From Crocodylus rhombifer (taxonomy: Eukaryota; Chordata; Crocodylia; Crocodylidae), in NCBI GenBank assembly GCA_038503035.1, contig JAVSML010024566.1, forward strand, positions 130,776-194,775: a stretch of DNA of 64,000 nucleotides, read 5' to 3'. Under the pieces are notes generated by a model, which made no database searches, was not told the DNA's origin, and was given only the letters and a program-made list of their open reading frames with translations. Positions 11,143-21,578 of this stretch are shown one piece after another; the stretch's first letter is position 1, and each line of letters starts with the position of its first letter. Made by a program: the position numbers and the translations under genes.

Positions 11143-13704
11143 TCATAGGATCCCAGCAAGATAAGCATCCAATTTACTCTTGAAAGTGTTCAATGTAAGT
11201 GCTTGAACCACCTCCGCTGGCAGACTGTTCCAGACCTTGGGGGCTCGGACAGTAAAGAAATTCTTCCTTATGTCCAGCCTGAAACAATCTTGCAGGAGTT
11301 TGTGACTGTTCGACCTCGTCAACCCTTGGGGCGCTCTGGTGAACAAATGTTCCCCCAGATCCTGGTGGTCACCCCTGATAAACTTATAGGTGGCCATCAG
11401 ATCACCCCTGAGCCTGCGCTTTTCCAGGCTAAAGAGTCCCATGGCTCTCAGCCTATCATCGTAAGATCTGTTTTCCTGACCTCTGATCATGCGCATGGCT
11501 CTCCTCTGGACTCTCTCAAGCTTCTCCACATCCTTTTTGAATTGTGGAGCCCAAAACTGGACGCAGTACTCCAGCTGCGGCCTCACCAAGGCCGAGTACA
11601 AGGGGAGAATGACGTCCCGCGATTTGCTCGAGAAGCATCTATGGATGCAAGCCAGCGTTTTGGTCGCTTTACTAGCCGCAGCATCGCACTGCAGGCTCAT
11701 GTTCATCTTGTGGTCAATGATGACCCCCAAGTCTCTTTCTTCTGTAGTGCTAACCAACGTAGCGCTGCCGAGCCTATAAGGGTGCTGCAGGTTTTTCCTC
11801 CCAAGGTGGAGAACCTTGCATTTTTCGGTGTTAAACACTATCAGGTTCTCGTCTGCCCATTTGCTGAGCTTGTCCAGGTCAGCCTGGATCACCTGCCTGT
11901 CCTCTGGCGTGGATGCTTTGCCCCAAAGTTTGGTGTCATCGGCGAACTTGGCCAGTCCACTCCTGACTCCAATGTCCACATTGTTAATGAAGATGTTGAA
12001 CAGGATGGGTCCCAGGACAGAGCCTTGAGGGACCCCACTGGTCACAGGGCACCACAATGAGTGACTGCCATCAATCACAACCCTCTGGGTCCGACCACGG
12101 AGCCAGTTTCCCAGCCAGCGGATCGTGGTGGAGCCAAGGCCACAACTGGGCAGTTTGGCCAAGAGGTGATCATGGGATACCAGATCAAAAGCTTTTTTGA
12201 AGTCAAGATATATGACATCAACCTCTTCTCCCTTGTCCAGGTGATAGGTCACCTGGTCATAGAAGGAAATGAGATTGGTCAAACAAGACCTACCCGCAAC
12301 AAACCCATGCTGGCTATCCCTTAGAATGTTAGCCTGGGCCAGTCCCTCAAGGATGGCCTCCTTAATAAACTTTTCTAGGAACTTCCCCAGGATAGAAGTC
12401 AGGCTAATGGGCCTGTAGTTAGCCAGATCCACTCTCCTGCCTTTCTTGAAGATCGGCACCACATTGGCCTTCTTCCAGTCTTCAGGCACTACACCAGAGC
12501 ACCAGGAGTTTTCAAAGATCCGTGCCAGGGGCTGGGCTATGACGCTTGCCAGCTCCTTGAGTACCCTGGGGTGCAGATTGTCAGGGCCGGCTGACTTGAA
12601 GGTATCCAGCTTCTCAAGGTGTTCCTTCACGAGGTCAGCATTTATGGAGGGTAGGGGATCCCCCTCACCCAGATTTCCCTGTCCCATAGCAGGCATGGGC
12701 ATCCCATGTGACTGATGAAAGACTGACGCAAAGTACCTATTTAATAGGTTGGCTTTTTCCTGGGCATCAGTTGTCAGTTGCCCCATCTGGTTTAGCAGGG
12801 GTCCAACGTTGCCCTTGCTTTTCCTCCGGCTCCCCACATATCTGAAAAAGGACTTTTTGTTGTCCTTGATGCCTGAAGCTAGTTGGAGTTCAGTTGCAGC
12901 CTTGGCTTTCCTGGTTTGCTCCCTGCAGGACCGGACCAGCGCAGAGTAATCCTCCTTGGAGGTGAATCCCGTCCTCCATCCTTTGTAGGCTTTCCTTTTT
13001 AGCCACAGGAGGTCCGCTAGGTCTCTGGAGAGCCAGGGGGGCTGCTGTGCCTTTTTGCTGCCTTTCCTCCATGTTGGGATAGATTTAGCTTGTGCATTGA
13101 GGATCGCTTCCTTGAGAAGCAACCACTCTTCTTGAACTCCCATCTCCCTGGGGTCATGGTCCCTGAGGGCCTGACCGACTAGCCTCTTGAGCTTGTCAAA
13201 GTCGGCTTTTCTGAAGTCAAGGACTTCTGTGTTGCTGACTGACTTGCCAGCTTTACGGCGGATGGTGAAGGTGATCAGCTCGTGGTCACTGTCACCCAGT
13301 TTCCCATCGATCACTAGGTCACCGATTAGGTCGTCCCCTATAGCCAGTACCAGGTCGAGCAACGCTTTGCCTCTCGCTGGCCCATAGACTTCTTGAGTCA
13401 GGTAGAGGTCATCCATGCATGAGAGAAAGCTTTGCGACCGCTCGGATTTTGCTGAGTGATCTTCCCAGGAGATGTCCGGGTAATTGAAGTCACCCATGAC
13501 AACCAAGGTCCTGGAGCAAGCGGCCTCAGTCAGTTCCCGGGCGAACTCCTGGTCAAGCTCAGGACTTTGAGTGGGAGGTCTGTAGTAGACTCCCACCGTT
13601 GTGTCCCCTGTGCCGTATTCCCCACAAATTTTTACCCAGAGGGTCTCTAGCTGTCCATGCTGGTCACCAACATCAGCTTGCAGGGACATGTAGCTTTCCT
13701 TCAC
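11143..13704 (-). CDS. CR1 ORF2: C-terminal part of endonuclease plus complete reverse transcriptase (853 codons open)
   Basis: CR1 ORF2 nicks target DNA and copies the LINE RNA by target-primed reverse transcription. In this open frame the endonuclease part shows GDFNYPD (about residue 71) and SDHE (139-142). The reverse transcriptase shows YLDFKKAFD (499-507), [10 protein letters not shown] (about 557-566) and the catalytic FADD (587-590), then the CR1 C-terminal thumb with RRATRMIRG-like and FTVRAPKVWNSLP segments. The Met at 13704 is an internal GTG codon exposed by the A2 insertion, not a real start; the true N-terminus is at 14466-14668. A 2.5-kb frame free of stops is unusual in a vertebrate genome and points to a young copy. 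Expression is not shown. Confidence 0.9.
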   Translation of the reverse strand: MKESYMSLQADVGDQHGQLETLWVKICGEYGTGDTTVGVYYRPPTQSPELDQEFARELTEAACSRTLVVMGDFNYPDISWEDHSAKSERSQSFLSCMDDLYLTQEVYGPARGKALLDLVLAIGDDLIGDLVIDGKLGDSDHELITFTIRRKAGKSVSNTEVLDFRKADFDKLKRLVGQALRDHDPREMGVQEEWLLLKEAILNAQAKSIPTWRKGSKKAQQPPWLSRDLADLLWLKRKAYKGWRTGFTSKEDYSALVRSCREQTRKAKAATELQLASGIKDNKKSFFRYVGSRRKSKGNVGPLLNQMGQLTTDAQEKANLLNRYFASVFHQSHGMPMPAMGQGNLGEGDPLPSINADLVKEHLEKLDTFKSAGPDNLHPRVLKELASVIAQPLARIFENSWCSGVVPEDWKKANVVPIFKKGRRVDLANYRPISLTSILGKFLEKFIKEAILEGLAQANILRDSQHGFVAGRSCLTNLISFYDQVTYHLDKGEEVDVIYLDFKKAFDLVSHDHLLAKLPSCGLGSTTIRWLGNWLRGRTQRVVIDGSHSLWCPVTSGVPQGSVLGPILFNIFINNVDIGVRSGLAKFADDTKLWGKASTPEDRQVIQADLDKLSKWADENLIVFNTEKCKVLHLGRKNLQHPYRLGSATLVSTTEERDLGVIIDHKMNMSLQCDAAASKATKTLACIHRCFSSKSRDVILPLYSALVRPQLEYCVQFWAPQFKKDVEKLERVQRRAMRMIRGQENRSYDDRLRAMGLFSLEKRRLRGDLMATYKFIRGDHQDLGEHLFTRAPQGLTRSNSHKLLQDCFRLDIRKNFFTVRAPKVWNSLPAEVVQALTLNTFKSKLDAYLAGIL

Positions 13705-13717
13705 ATAGAGAGCTACA

Positions 13718-14465
13718 CCTACAGCCTAGGAAATGACCTGCTGGGTGGCACGGAAGTGGAAAGGGATCTTGGAGTCCTAGTGGACTCCAAGATGAACATG
13801 AGTCGGCAGTGTGACGAAACCATCAGAAAAGCCAATGGCACTTTATCGTGCATCAGCAGATGCATGACAAATAGGTCCAAGGAGGTGATACTTCCCCTCT
13901 ATCGGGCGCTGGTCAGACCGCAGCTGGAGTACTGCGTGCAATTCTGGGCGCCGCAATTCAAGAAGGATGCGGATAACCTGGAGAGGGTCCAGAGAAGGGC
14001 CACTCGTATGGTTAAGGGCCTGCAGGCCAAGCCCTATGAGGAGAGATTAGAGAAACTGGACCTTTTCAGCCTCCGCAAGAGAAGGTTGAGAGGCGACCTG
14101 GTGGCTGCCTATAAGTTCGTCAGGGGGGCACAGAAGGGAATTGGTGAGTATTTATTCACCAAGGCGCCCCCGGGGGTTACAAGAAATAATGGCCACAAGC
14201 TAGAGGAGAGCAGATTTAGATTAGATATTAGGAGGAACTTCTTCACAGTTCGAGTGGCCAAGGTCTGGAACGGGCTCCCAAGGGAGGTGGTGCTCTCCCC
14301 TACCCTGGGGGTATTCAAGAGAAGGTTGGATGTGTATCTAGCTGGGGTAATGTAGGCCCAGCACTCTTTCCTGCTTATGCAGGGGGTCGGACTCGATGAT
14401 CTATTGAGGTCCCTTCCGACCCTAGCATCTATGAATCTATGAATCTATGAATCTATGAAATAAAC
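13718..14465 (+). mobile_element. CR1 copy A2, 3' fragment nested in copy A
   Basis: An opposite-strand, heavily 5'-truncated CR1 sits inside copy A. It codes for the last ~210 residues of ORF2 (open through 14355, ending in the CR1 signature FKRRLDVYLAGVM), then the 3' UTR and a tail of GAATCTAT repeats at about 14426-14459. The coding sequence differs clearly from copies A, C and H (for example VLVDSKMNMSRQCDETIRKA), so it is another subfamily. It has no stop in its frame. No target duplication is evident, as is usual for CR1. Confidence 0.88.
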
Positions 14466-14668
14466 CCCCGCCCCTTTTGTCAACACGATCCCTCCTGTAC
14501 AGGGTATAGCCCTCTATACCTATGGTCCAGTCATGGGTGGAGTCCCACCAGGTCTCCGTTATCCCAATGACATCATATTTCTTTGCACTGAGCAGGAGGA
14601 CGAGCTCATCCCGTTTGTTGCCCAGGCTCCTGGCATTAGTGTACAGGCAGGCAAGCGTGCCCTTGGGT
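14466..14668 (-). CDS. CR1 copy A ORF2, N-terminal endonuclease piece
   Basis: This is the displaced start of copy A ORF2. On the minus strand it reads through LYTNARSLGNK, ITETWWDSTHDW and GYTLYRRDRVDKRGG with no stop, matching residues 8-73 of the ORF2 of copy C. The ETWW motif belongs to the APE-type endonuclease active site. It stops where the A2 insertion begins. Confidence 0.85.
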
Positions 14669-16329
14669 ATTTTAATGTTCTAGTGGCCAAGAAACAAACT
14701 AATGACTGCAGTTTTCTGATTTTCAAAACTGCATTTTATATTTACTGTGGAATGGACAAGTTTACAGAGTGGGAATTACGAATGCCTATTGAAATAGAAT
14801 GAAAATTATTTCAGGAGAATGAAAGAGCATGTCAATTAATAGTAACAATTCAGGTGGAAAAATATATACAAGCAACAGTCAAGAAACCCCACTTTTCTTG
14901 ATCTATTGCACAAATTGTCTTGAAATCAATGTTAAAAATGGCTAGATTTAAAGATAAAAATATTTTTAAAGTGCTGGATTACAAAGAAATGGATGATAAG
15001 CCTGCATGAGCATTGTTTATCTATGAAAATTAGAGCAGTTCTGCTCCTTATCCAAAGCATAATTCCACGTTCCCACCCCACCTTCCATGCATTCAATCGT
15101 TTTTTCTTCAATTCAGCAAATCCTTCTCAGAAACTGTGAAGAGGATTTTAAAAGAACTGGATAATTTTATAACATTTATATGATGAATGTATTCCAACAG
15201 ACTCCAAAGCTTGGATTTATCTCTACCAATTCTCAGGGATTCATACTTGAAAACATGAATCAATGTTTTACAGCAGCTCCCAAGAGAACAAACTGTCTAG
15301 CCTAGTTCATTGTTTTATTGCTCTCTCTACCTTTGGGTAAGATTACATCAAAGCAGTCTCAACATGCAATCATACTATTATTCTGTACATTCCTTAAGTC
15401 AAGCAAGCAGATTTAGGGTTTGGGTTTTTTTGGTTTTGTGGTAAATAATTCTATTTTATGCGGAACCCAGGTTGTTCCTTTCTGGGTGGATCACAACCCT
15501 CTTAGTTCACTGTGGGTTGCTGAATTAAAGATGAGGCACTCAGTGGTTTGCTATGGCTTTTGCTTCAAATAGTATTGCTTCCCTATTCAGCTGAAGTCCA
15601 TTAGCTTCCTTACGTAACTGATTGGAGAAGAAATATTTTTGAAATTCACATTTCTCCTTTTTTGTAAGCCAACTGTAATGCCAAACAAGCAAGTAGCTAG
15701 ATCACTTATCCAAAAATACAGAGAAAATGGAACTAAAATAAACTGTTAATGTATCTGGATTTACATATTTTATAAGCTAAACCAGATATGGCATTATAGT
15801 TATGAAAAAGGAGAAAAGTGAATATGGCATTACTTGTTTTGGATAATTTAACTTAGCCAAAGGCAGAGACTTTAAGATCACAGAAAAGCAGGGTGGAAAG
15901 GCTCAACACAGGTACCTCATTGTGGTGGTGTATGTTCATAGCACCTTTGGACTAGAACTAGGTGAAATGGTGCTGGTTCTGCCAACTCCCTTATACTCTA
16001 CAGGCAAGTAGTTAGATCACTTACCTGAAAGATAGGAACTCCCTGATCAAATCACCTCTCTGCTTCATTCAGAGTTGATATTTGAATCTGCGTCTCCCAC
16101 ATGCAAGCTGAATGTCCTAAGTAATAAGAAAACTGGTGTGGTTTGAGGAAGATGTATATCATCTCCTTTATTTTGTCAATGACTCCAAAAGCCACTTCTG
16201 AATTTAGCTCTTTGTTACTAGTTTTTCTTTGCTTTCAGTAACAGAAGCTGGTATCCTAAAACTAAATATTTGGTCTTGTTCAATCTGAAACATAATTTTA
16301 ATTCACTAAGGATTCAAAAAAATTCTGGG
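14669..16329. other. Unassigned DNA with a possible SINE-like patch
   Basis: No gene is seen. At 15995-16130 the minus strand reads GGGAGACGCAGATTCAAAT, which resembles a decayed tRNA-type B box context also seen at 50314-50324. A similar core (AAGTAGCTAGATCACTTA) occurs at 15690-15707. These may be old SINE copies, but the evidence is thin. Confidence 0.3.
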
Positions 16330-16452
16330 TTTTATTCAGACAAGTTTGTTTGGATAAATCTGATATCTTTTATTAGACTAACTAAAATAGTTGGAAAAAT
16401 TCTTCTTAGCAAGCTTTCGGGTACAAACACCCTTCTCAGGCAGAGAGGGTGA
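16330..16452. repeat. Interspersed-repeat-like segment
   Basis: The segment holds TAAATCTGATATCTTTTATT and, further on, AGCTTTCGGGTACAAACACC. The second resembles the GAAAGCTT-containing end of widespread amniote repeats that finish in a TAATAAAAGAT-like tail (here in reverse). This is recognition from memory; no second copy exists in the window. Confidence 0.35.
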
Positions 16453-16914
16453 CTGAAGTTGTTTTGTACTCTTCCTGGATAGTTTTTATTCAGAACAGTC
16501 TTTGAACTCAAAAATCAGTTATTTACATAGCTCTAATCTGCCTGCTGATGGTGCTGTAAACTCAGCTTACAACATAGTGTCCCCTTTTTTCCTCCAAAAC
16601 TTTGTACCATTCTCCCCCAAATTTTAGTGTGTGTGTTTTTGTATATATTTAAAACAGTTTCAACTCAATCTGAATCATCAGGTATGAATCATCCATTAAT
16701 ATTGAGGAGATGGTACTTTGACCTAAAAGACAAAAATCGCTAAACATGACTTTTATGGGCCCAGAAAAAATTGCAGTGATGTCCTGACACTGATATGATT
16801 GCAAAAAAGTAATAAGGCTGGTACTACTTGCTCCCTAATGCCAAGTTCTGTTAAAAAGACTTTAGAATATGACTTACTATCATCATTCAGATGGAAGAAG
16901 CAGAACCAAAATAG

Positions 16915-17082
16915 TGTTGAGACATCCCAAGCAGCCCCTTGCAGGCTGCAACTCTGCCAGCCTGCAAGGGAAAAGCCACTGTTTCCCATGGAGAATCCAT
17001 TTTTAAAGCTTGTTAATCCATTTTTAAAGTTTGTTCACAACTCTTTCATATATTCTTGCAACCCACCTTTTGAGAAATGCTG
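16915..17082 (-). mobile_element. hAT-like MITE remnant, same family as 63048-63371
   Basis: Read in reverse it matches the element at 63048: shared stretches include GAATCCATTTTTAAAG, CTTTCATATATTCTT and the GC-rich part with AAAAGCCACTGTTTCCCATG. Its right end GAGAAATGCTG corresponds to the CAGTGTTTCTTAACC terminus of the other copy. It abuts a CR1 tail directly. The other end is not resolved. Confidence 0.6.
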
Positions 17083-17150
17083 GACTAGATGACCTAGAGA
17101 GGTCCCTTCCAGCCCTACTTCCCTATGATTCTATGATTCCCTATGATTCC
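17083..17150 (+). mobile_element. CR1 3' tail fragment
   Basis: Only the last CR1 bases are present: GACTAGATGACCTAGAG, GGTCCCTTCCAGCCC and a tail of CTATGATTCTATGATTC repeats. It starts exactly at the end of the hAT-like remnant, so either the MITE landed in this CR1 or the CR1 was truncated at that point. Confidence 0.75.
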
Positions 17151-17235
17151 CCCAGACCCAGGCCCCAGCTTGAAGTAATCAGGCTGAATAATCCATCATG
17201 AAGTGGGCTCTGCCTGCACTTGCCTTGCCTTTACA

Positions 17236-19684
17236 GAATCATAGAGAAGTAGGGCAGGAAGCGATCTCCAGGAGTCAACTAGTTTAATCCCCTGCTTGAG
17301 GCAGGGTCATCCCTATACAAACCATTCTATAAAATTCATAATCTAAACTTTACCTAAGACAACCATTAAGCCTGACATAACAAACATAACACCCTAACCT
17401 GCCATGGGTGAAGCAAGAGAACCATGGCAGCTGATGTCCTGCTTCTATAAAAGGCTGTCAATATATGCTTTAGTTATTCCAGGTAGAGGGCCACTCCCCC
17501 TACTACAGAGGAAGGCAAAAACCCCACACAGTCTGTACCAATCTGACTATGGGGTAAAATTTCTTCTTGATCACAAATATGGTGATTGGTTTGACCCTGA
17601 GCAGAGGGGAAAGACCCTCTAGCCAGGAACCTCTGGCTTTGATCCCAGCAGGAGTATTGGCACACCCCAGTCAAAATCCCAAGCCTTGGATGCAGTCAAC
17701 ACCCAATGCCTCTGAGGGAGGCTTGAAGACATGCTGATACATGTAGCAGAAAAGGAGGCAGGAAGACAACCAGCAAAGCCCAGAAACATGAGAAATACCC
17801 ATAGCAAAACATAGGCTTAGCTATGCCTAGATCAACCCTGATCAGCGATTGTCCAACCTCTTCTTGAACACCTTCAGTGATGGAGAGTCCACAACTTCCC
17901 CAGGAAGTCTATTCCACTGCCTTACTATTTTAACAATTTTTCTTTACCACTAATATAAACCAACTTTGCTTCAACTTCAAGCCACTGGTCCATGTCCTCC
18001 TTTCTGCAGCAAAAGAGAAAAGGTGTTTTTCCAATTCTTTATAGCAGTCCTTCAGGTACCTGAAGACTGCTATCATGTCCACTGTTAAGTGCCTTTTCTG
18101 CAAGATGAACATGCCTAGTTTCTTCAGCCTCTGCTCATATGGCTTGTTTTCCAAGCCCTTTATCATTCTTGTTATCCGCCTCTGGACCTTCTGCAATTTC
18201 TCCACATGCTTTTTAAAATATGGAGCCCAAAATTACACATAATATGCTAGATGAGGCCTAACCAGTGATGAGTGGAGAGGCATTATCACCCCCTGCATCT
18301 TGCACGTAATGCTTCTATTGATGCATCCTGAAACCGCATTTGCCTGTGATTAAGTCTGTGATTTACCAAGACTCTTGGATCCTTCACTGTAGTTCTGCCA
18401 TCCAGCCAGGTTTCACCCATTTTATATTTGAGTTTTTGATTATTCTTCCTGAAGTGTAGTAGCTTGCATTTGTCTACGTTGAACTTTATCCTGTTAGCTC
18501 CAGCCCAGATTTCCAATCTGCTGATATCCTTCTGAATCATGCTCCCATCCTCCAATGTGTTCACAAACCTTCCCAGTTTCATGCTGTCTGCAGACTTTCT
18601 CAAGAAGCTTCCTATGCCAGCATACTAAACACTAATAAGCACGTTGAACAGCAGCAGGCCCAGGGCAGACCCCTGTGTGACTCCATTTGAAACCTCCTGC
18701 CAGTCTGACATCAACCCATTAATAATCATCCTTTGCTTGTGGCTCTTGAGTTACTTAACTATCCACTGTATAGTAGATTTTCCCAGCCAACATTTCTCCA
18801 ATTTGTTTATGAGAAGGTCATGTGGGACGCTGTCAAAAGCCTTAGTGAAGACTAGACGCACTATATCCACAAAATTGCCTTTATCCACCCAGGTAGTTAC
18901 TTTGTCAAAGAAGGAGATCATGTTTGTTTTATATGATTCATTTTTCATAAATCTATGCTGGCTGCTTGCAGCCTTTCCTCCTCCAGATGCATGCAAATAG
19001 ACTTCTTTAGGATATATTCCAATAACTTCTCGCATATTGAGGTGAGGGATACCAGTCTGTAATACCCTGGGTCTTTCTTTTTGCCTTTTTAAGAAAAGGG
19101 CACTTCCGTTGGCCCTTTTCCAATTGTCTGGTACTTGGCCCAACTCCCGTGACTTCATGAAGATCATTGGCAAGGGCTCTGAGATCTCCACTGTCAGTTC
19201 CTTCAGTACCCTGGGATGAAGTTTTTTGAGCCCTGCTGACTTGAATTTATTCAAACACATCAAAAGCTCTCTGACCACCTCTTTTGTTATCTCATCCCTC
19301 AGTTTGCCCCCTTTCTTACCCAAATAATCCTTATTAGGTGTCTGGCTGCAGCTTAATTCTTTTCTGAAGACTGAGGCAAAGTAGCTGTTAAGTAGTCCTG
19401 CTTTCTTTACATCTTTTGTTAAGAGTTCCTCCTGGCTTGTTAGCAGTGGACCCACAGTTTCCTTGATTCTTCTTTTCTGGCAACATAATCATAGGACCTC
19501 TTCTTGTTACCCTTAACCTCCTTTGCTGGGTGCAGCTCGTTCTTTATCTTTGCCTTTCTGATTTTGTCCCTTCAGGTTCTTGCTATTTCCTGGTATGTAT
19601 CCTTGGTGACCTGCCCATTCTTCCATTGTCTGTATGCTTTCCTTTTGAATTTGAGGCATTTTAGAAGCAACTTGGGCAGACACA
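17236..19684 (-). mobile_element. CR1 copy M, old and degenerate, 5'-truncated
   Basis: The 3' end is at the low coordinate (AGAATCATAGAGAAGTAGGG, then a CR1 3' UTR). Coding traces run upward to about 19680. This copy is far more diverged than A, C or I and has many frameshifts and stops. The upper limit is where similarity to CR1 endonuclease/RT linker sequence fades near 19680. Confidence 0.85.
17930..19640 (-). pseudogene. CR1 copy M ORF2 remnant (reverse transcriptase)
   Basis: Three minus-strand open pieces, 18751-19455, 18286-18603 and 17930-18205, follow the order of CR1 ORF2. The first has LNSYFASVF, HPRVLKEL and FTKAFDSVPHD (RT finger and palm, with the usual LDFSKAFD changed). The second keeps the region after FADD (ISRLEIWA, FNVDKCKLLHF), and the third the thumb (LQKVQRRITRMIKGLENKPYEQRL). 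The piece around GVPQG and FADD is broken by stops. Not functional. Confidence 0.85.
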
Positions 19685-20110
19685 TGTCATGGTCCACCAG
19701 GCTGGCCACCCTGGTGGGTAGAGCTGGGCAAGGAGCTGGAGGTTGCAGGAGTAAGGGTCAGAAACCACAAGCCAGGAACCAAAATGCCAAACTAAGGTCA
19801 GAATCAGAAATCTAGTCACCAAGTCCAAAGTCCAAGAGTAACCCAAACTGGGGTCAGGAGCCAAGAATCAGATCTGCAGGGATAATCCAGAGGCTGAAAG
19901 TCACGAGCAAGCCAAAGGCAAGGTCAGGAACCAGGGAAGTCAAATGTGTTGCTGGGGCTGAAACTGCTCAGAGACTGAAGATGAGTGTTTTGCAGCAAGG
20001 CTCAGGTGCTAGAGGAGTTTCTTAACTACAGATCTAAAATCAACCAGAGGGAAAGGGGTTTGGGGTCACCTGGTCTTAATTACTAGTAACTGGGAGCACC
20101 TACACAACAG
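19685..20110. repeat. Unassigned repeat-like block with terminal hairpin
   Basis: It begins TGTCATGGTCCACCAGG with a stem-forming CCACCAGG/CCTGGTGG pair (about 19694-19718), followed by a monotonous series of short AGTC/CAGGAACCA-type phrases such as GGTCAGAA, CCAGGAACC and GGAGCCAAGAATC. The design (a TGT start, a short hairpin, then internal degenerate repeats) recalls the elements at 41301 and 58347, but direct similarity is not clear. Confidence 0.35.
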
Positions 20111-20579
20111 GTTTACTGCGCAGTTCACTGGCAATGCACAGGGGGTTCACGCGGGTGCATGTGCACCCCCTGAGATTGGCTGCTGCTGATACTACTGACG
20201 GTGCCTGCAGGCAGTCTCCACTTGCCACCTCCCGCCCCCTTACTGCCGACACTGCCAGGAAGCCAGAAAACAGGGGCAGCAAACAGGCAAGCAGTTTGCA
20301 AGCAGCTTGCTGGTTAGTTTGCAAGTCAGTTTGCTAAGGAAGCAGAGAAAAAGGAACCCTTTGGCAACAAGAAGCAGTAAACAGGGCAGCTTCCAGGGGA
20401 GTTTGCTAGGGAAGATGTGCCTGAAAGAAGGGCAGTAAAAGAGAAGAGGCAAATTAAGAGCCTCAGGGAAATAGCTGGAGGATATCACAATGCCACAGCC
20501 ACTTCTTTTGCTTGCACCTGTGAGGTTTCTTTCCAGGCAGGACCACTCATCATTGAGGCTTCTGCCCAGGTCCAGGCTT

Positions 20580-21535
20580 GGTGCTGTGGGGATTCTGGCT
20601 TGCAGGTTCCTTCCAGTGATGGCCAGGTGGGGGAGTGCCTGTGGTGTGAGTGGTGCCTCCTGGTGGTGTCTCTCAGAGAACAGGCAAGAGCTACAGGAGG
20701 AGGTGGTGAGGCTCCCAAGCATCCTCCACCATACGGAGTCCATCCATTCAATGCTGGAGGAGACCTCTGGGACTGGGGAGGAAGAACTGCCAGAGGCAGT
20801 GCTAGAGAAGGGAGAGGACATGGATTCCCAGGAAGGTGGAAAGTGGAAACTTGTGATCTCTGGCAGCAAGCAGAAATCTTCACCTCCACCTACAGCAGTT
20901 TATCTGGGAAACAGATATTGAACCCTAGCAACAGAGGGCAAGAAGCACGTTTCACTGGTGGAGGAGTACAGGCCAGGCCTCCCCAAGATGGAAAGGATTG
21001 AGACCACTGCCACCAAGAAGAAGTAGTGATGGGTGCTGGTGGTTGGAGACTCGCTTCTGTGGGGGATGGAGGGATCCATCTGCCGACCTGCCCTGTTGTC
21101 CCAGGAAGGTCACTGCTTGCCCGGAGCCCAGATCCAAGATGTCACAGAGGTATTACTGAGATTCATCCAGCCCTCTGACTACTACACCACGCTGCTCATC
21201 CATGTGGGCACCAATGATACTGCCAGGGGAGACCCTGAGCAGATCAAAAGTGACTACAGGTCTCTGGGTGCAAGGGTGAAGGGGACAGGGGATCAGGTGG
21301 TGTTCTCTTCAATCCTTCTGGTCTAGGGAAAGGGCCCAGGCAGGAGCAGGTGCATCCTGCAGACCAATGCCTGGCTGTGCAAGTGGCATCACCAGCAGGG
21401 CTTTGGCTTCTTCCACCATGGATGTTCTTCCAAAAAGAAGGATTGCTGGGAAGAGATGAGATCCACCTGACAAAGAGAGAGAAGAGCATCTTTGCAGACA
21501 GGCTCACTAACCTAGTGAGGCAGGCTTTAAATTAG
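20580..21535 (+). pseudogene. CR1 copy B ORF1 (coiled coil and SGNH/GDSL esterase-like domain)
   Basis: ORF1 of CR1 binds RNA and carries an esterase-like domain of the SGNH family. One frame covers 20490-20921 and continues at 21033 with two stops between (after GNRY and after a Lys-rich stretch). The first part has a heptad-like ELQEEVVRLPSIL segment; the second has VVGDSLL (nucleophile block), HVGTNDTA (GxND block) and, after one more stop and frame change, GRDEIHL (Asp-His block) close to the end at 21535. The stops make it inactive. The start upstream of 20580 cannot be fixed. Confidence 0.75.
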
Positions 21536-21578
21536 GTTTGCCAGGGGATGAAGACCAAGCCCTGAGGCAAGTGGGGAA

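Larger units (their letters stand above)
11051..14668 (-). mobile_element. CR1 LINE copy A, 5'-truncated, split by CR1 copy A2
   Basis: The 3' end lies at the low coordinate and reads (ATCTATGAAA) repeats on the minus strand, followed by the conserved CR1 3' UTR (GGGCTGGAAGGGACCTC on the plus strand). Coding sequence for ORF2 runs upward to 13717. A plus-strand CR1 fragment interrupts it (13718 to about 14465), and the endonuclease N-terminus resumes at about 14466-14668. The two halves join at the point where copies C and H read continuously (RGG then VALYV), which shows insertion rather than rearrangement. There is no ORF1, so the copy was 5'-truncated before A2 arrived. Confidence 0.92.

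Noticed and set aside
11203..12060. 285-codon plus-strand open frame
   Set aside because: It is the exact antisense of CR1 copy A ORF2 and recurs antisense in copies C and I; composition of the RT gene leaves this frame open.
20240..20869. 209-codon minus-strand frame
   Set aside because: Antisense of copy B ORF1; Ser/Leu-rich artefact.
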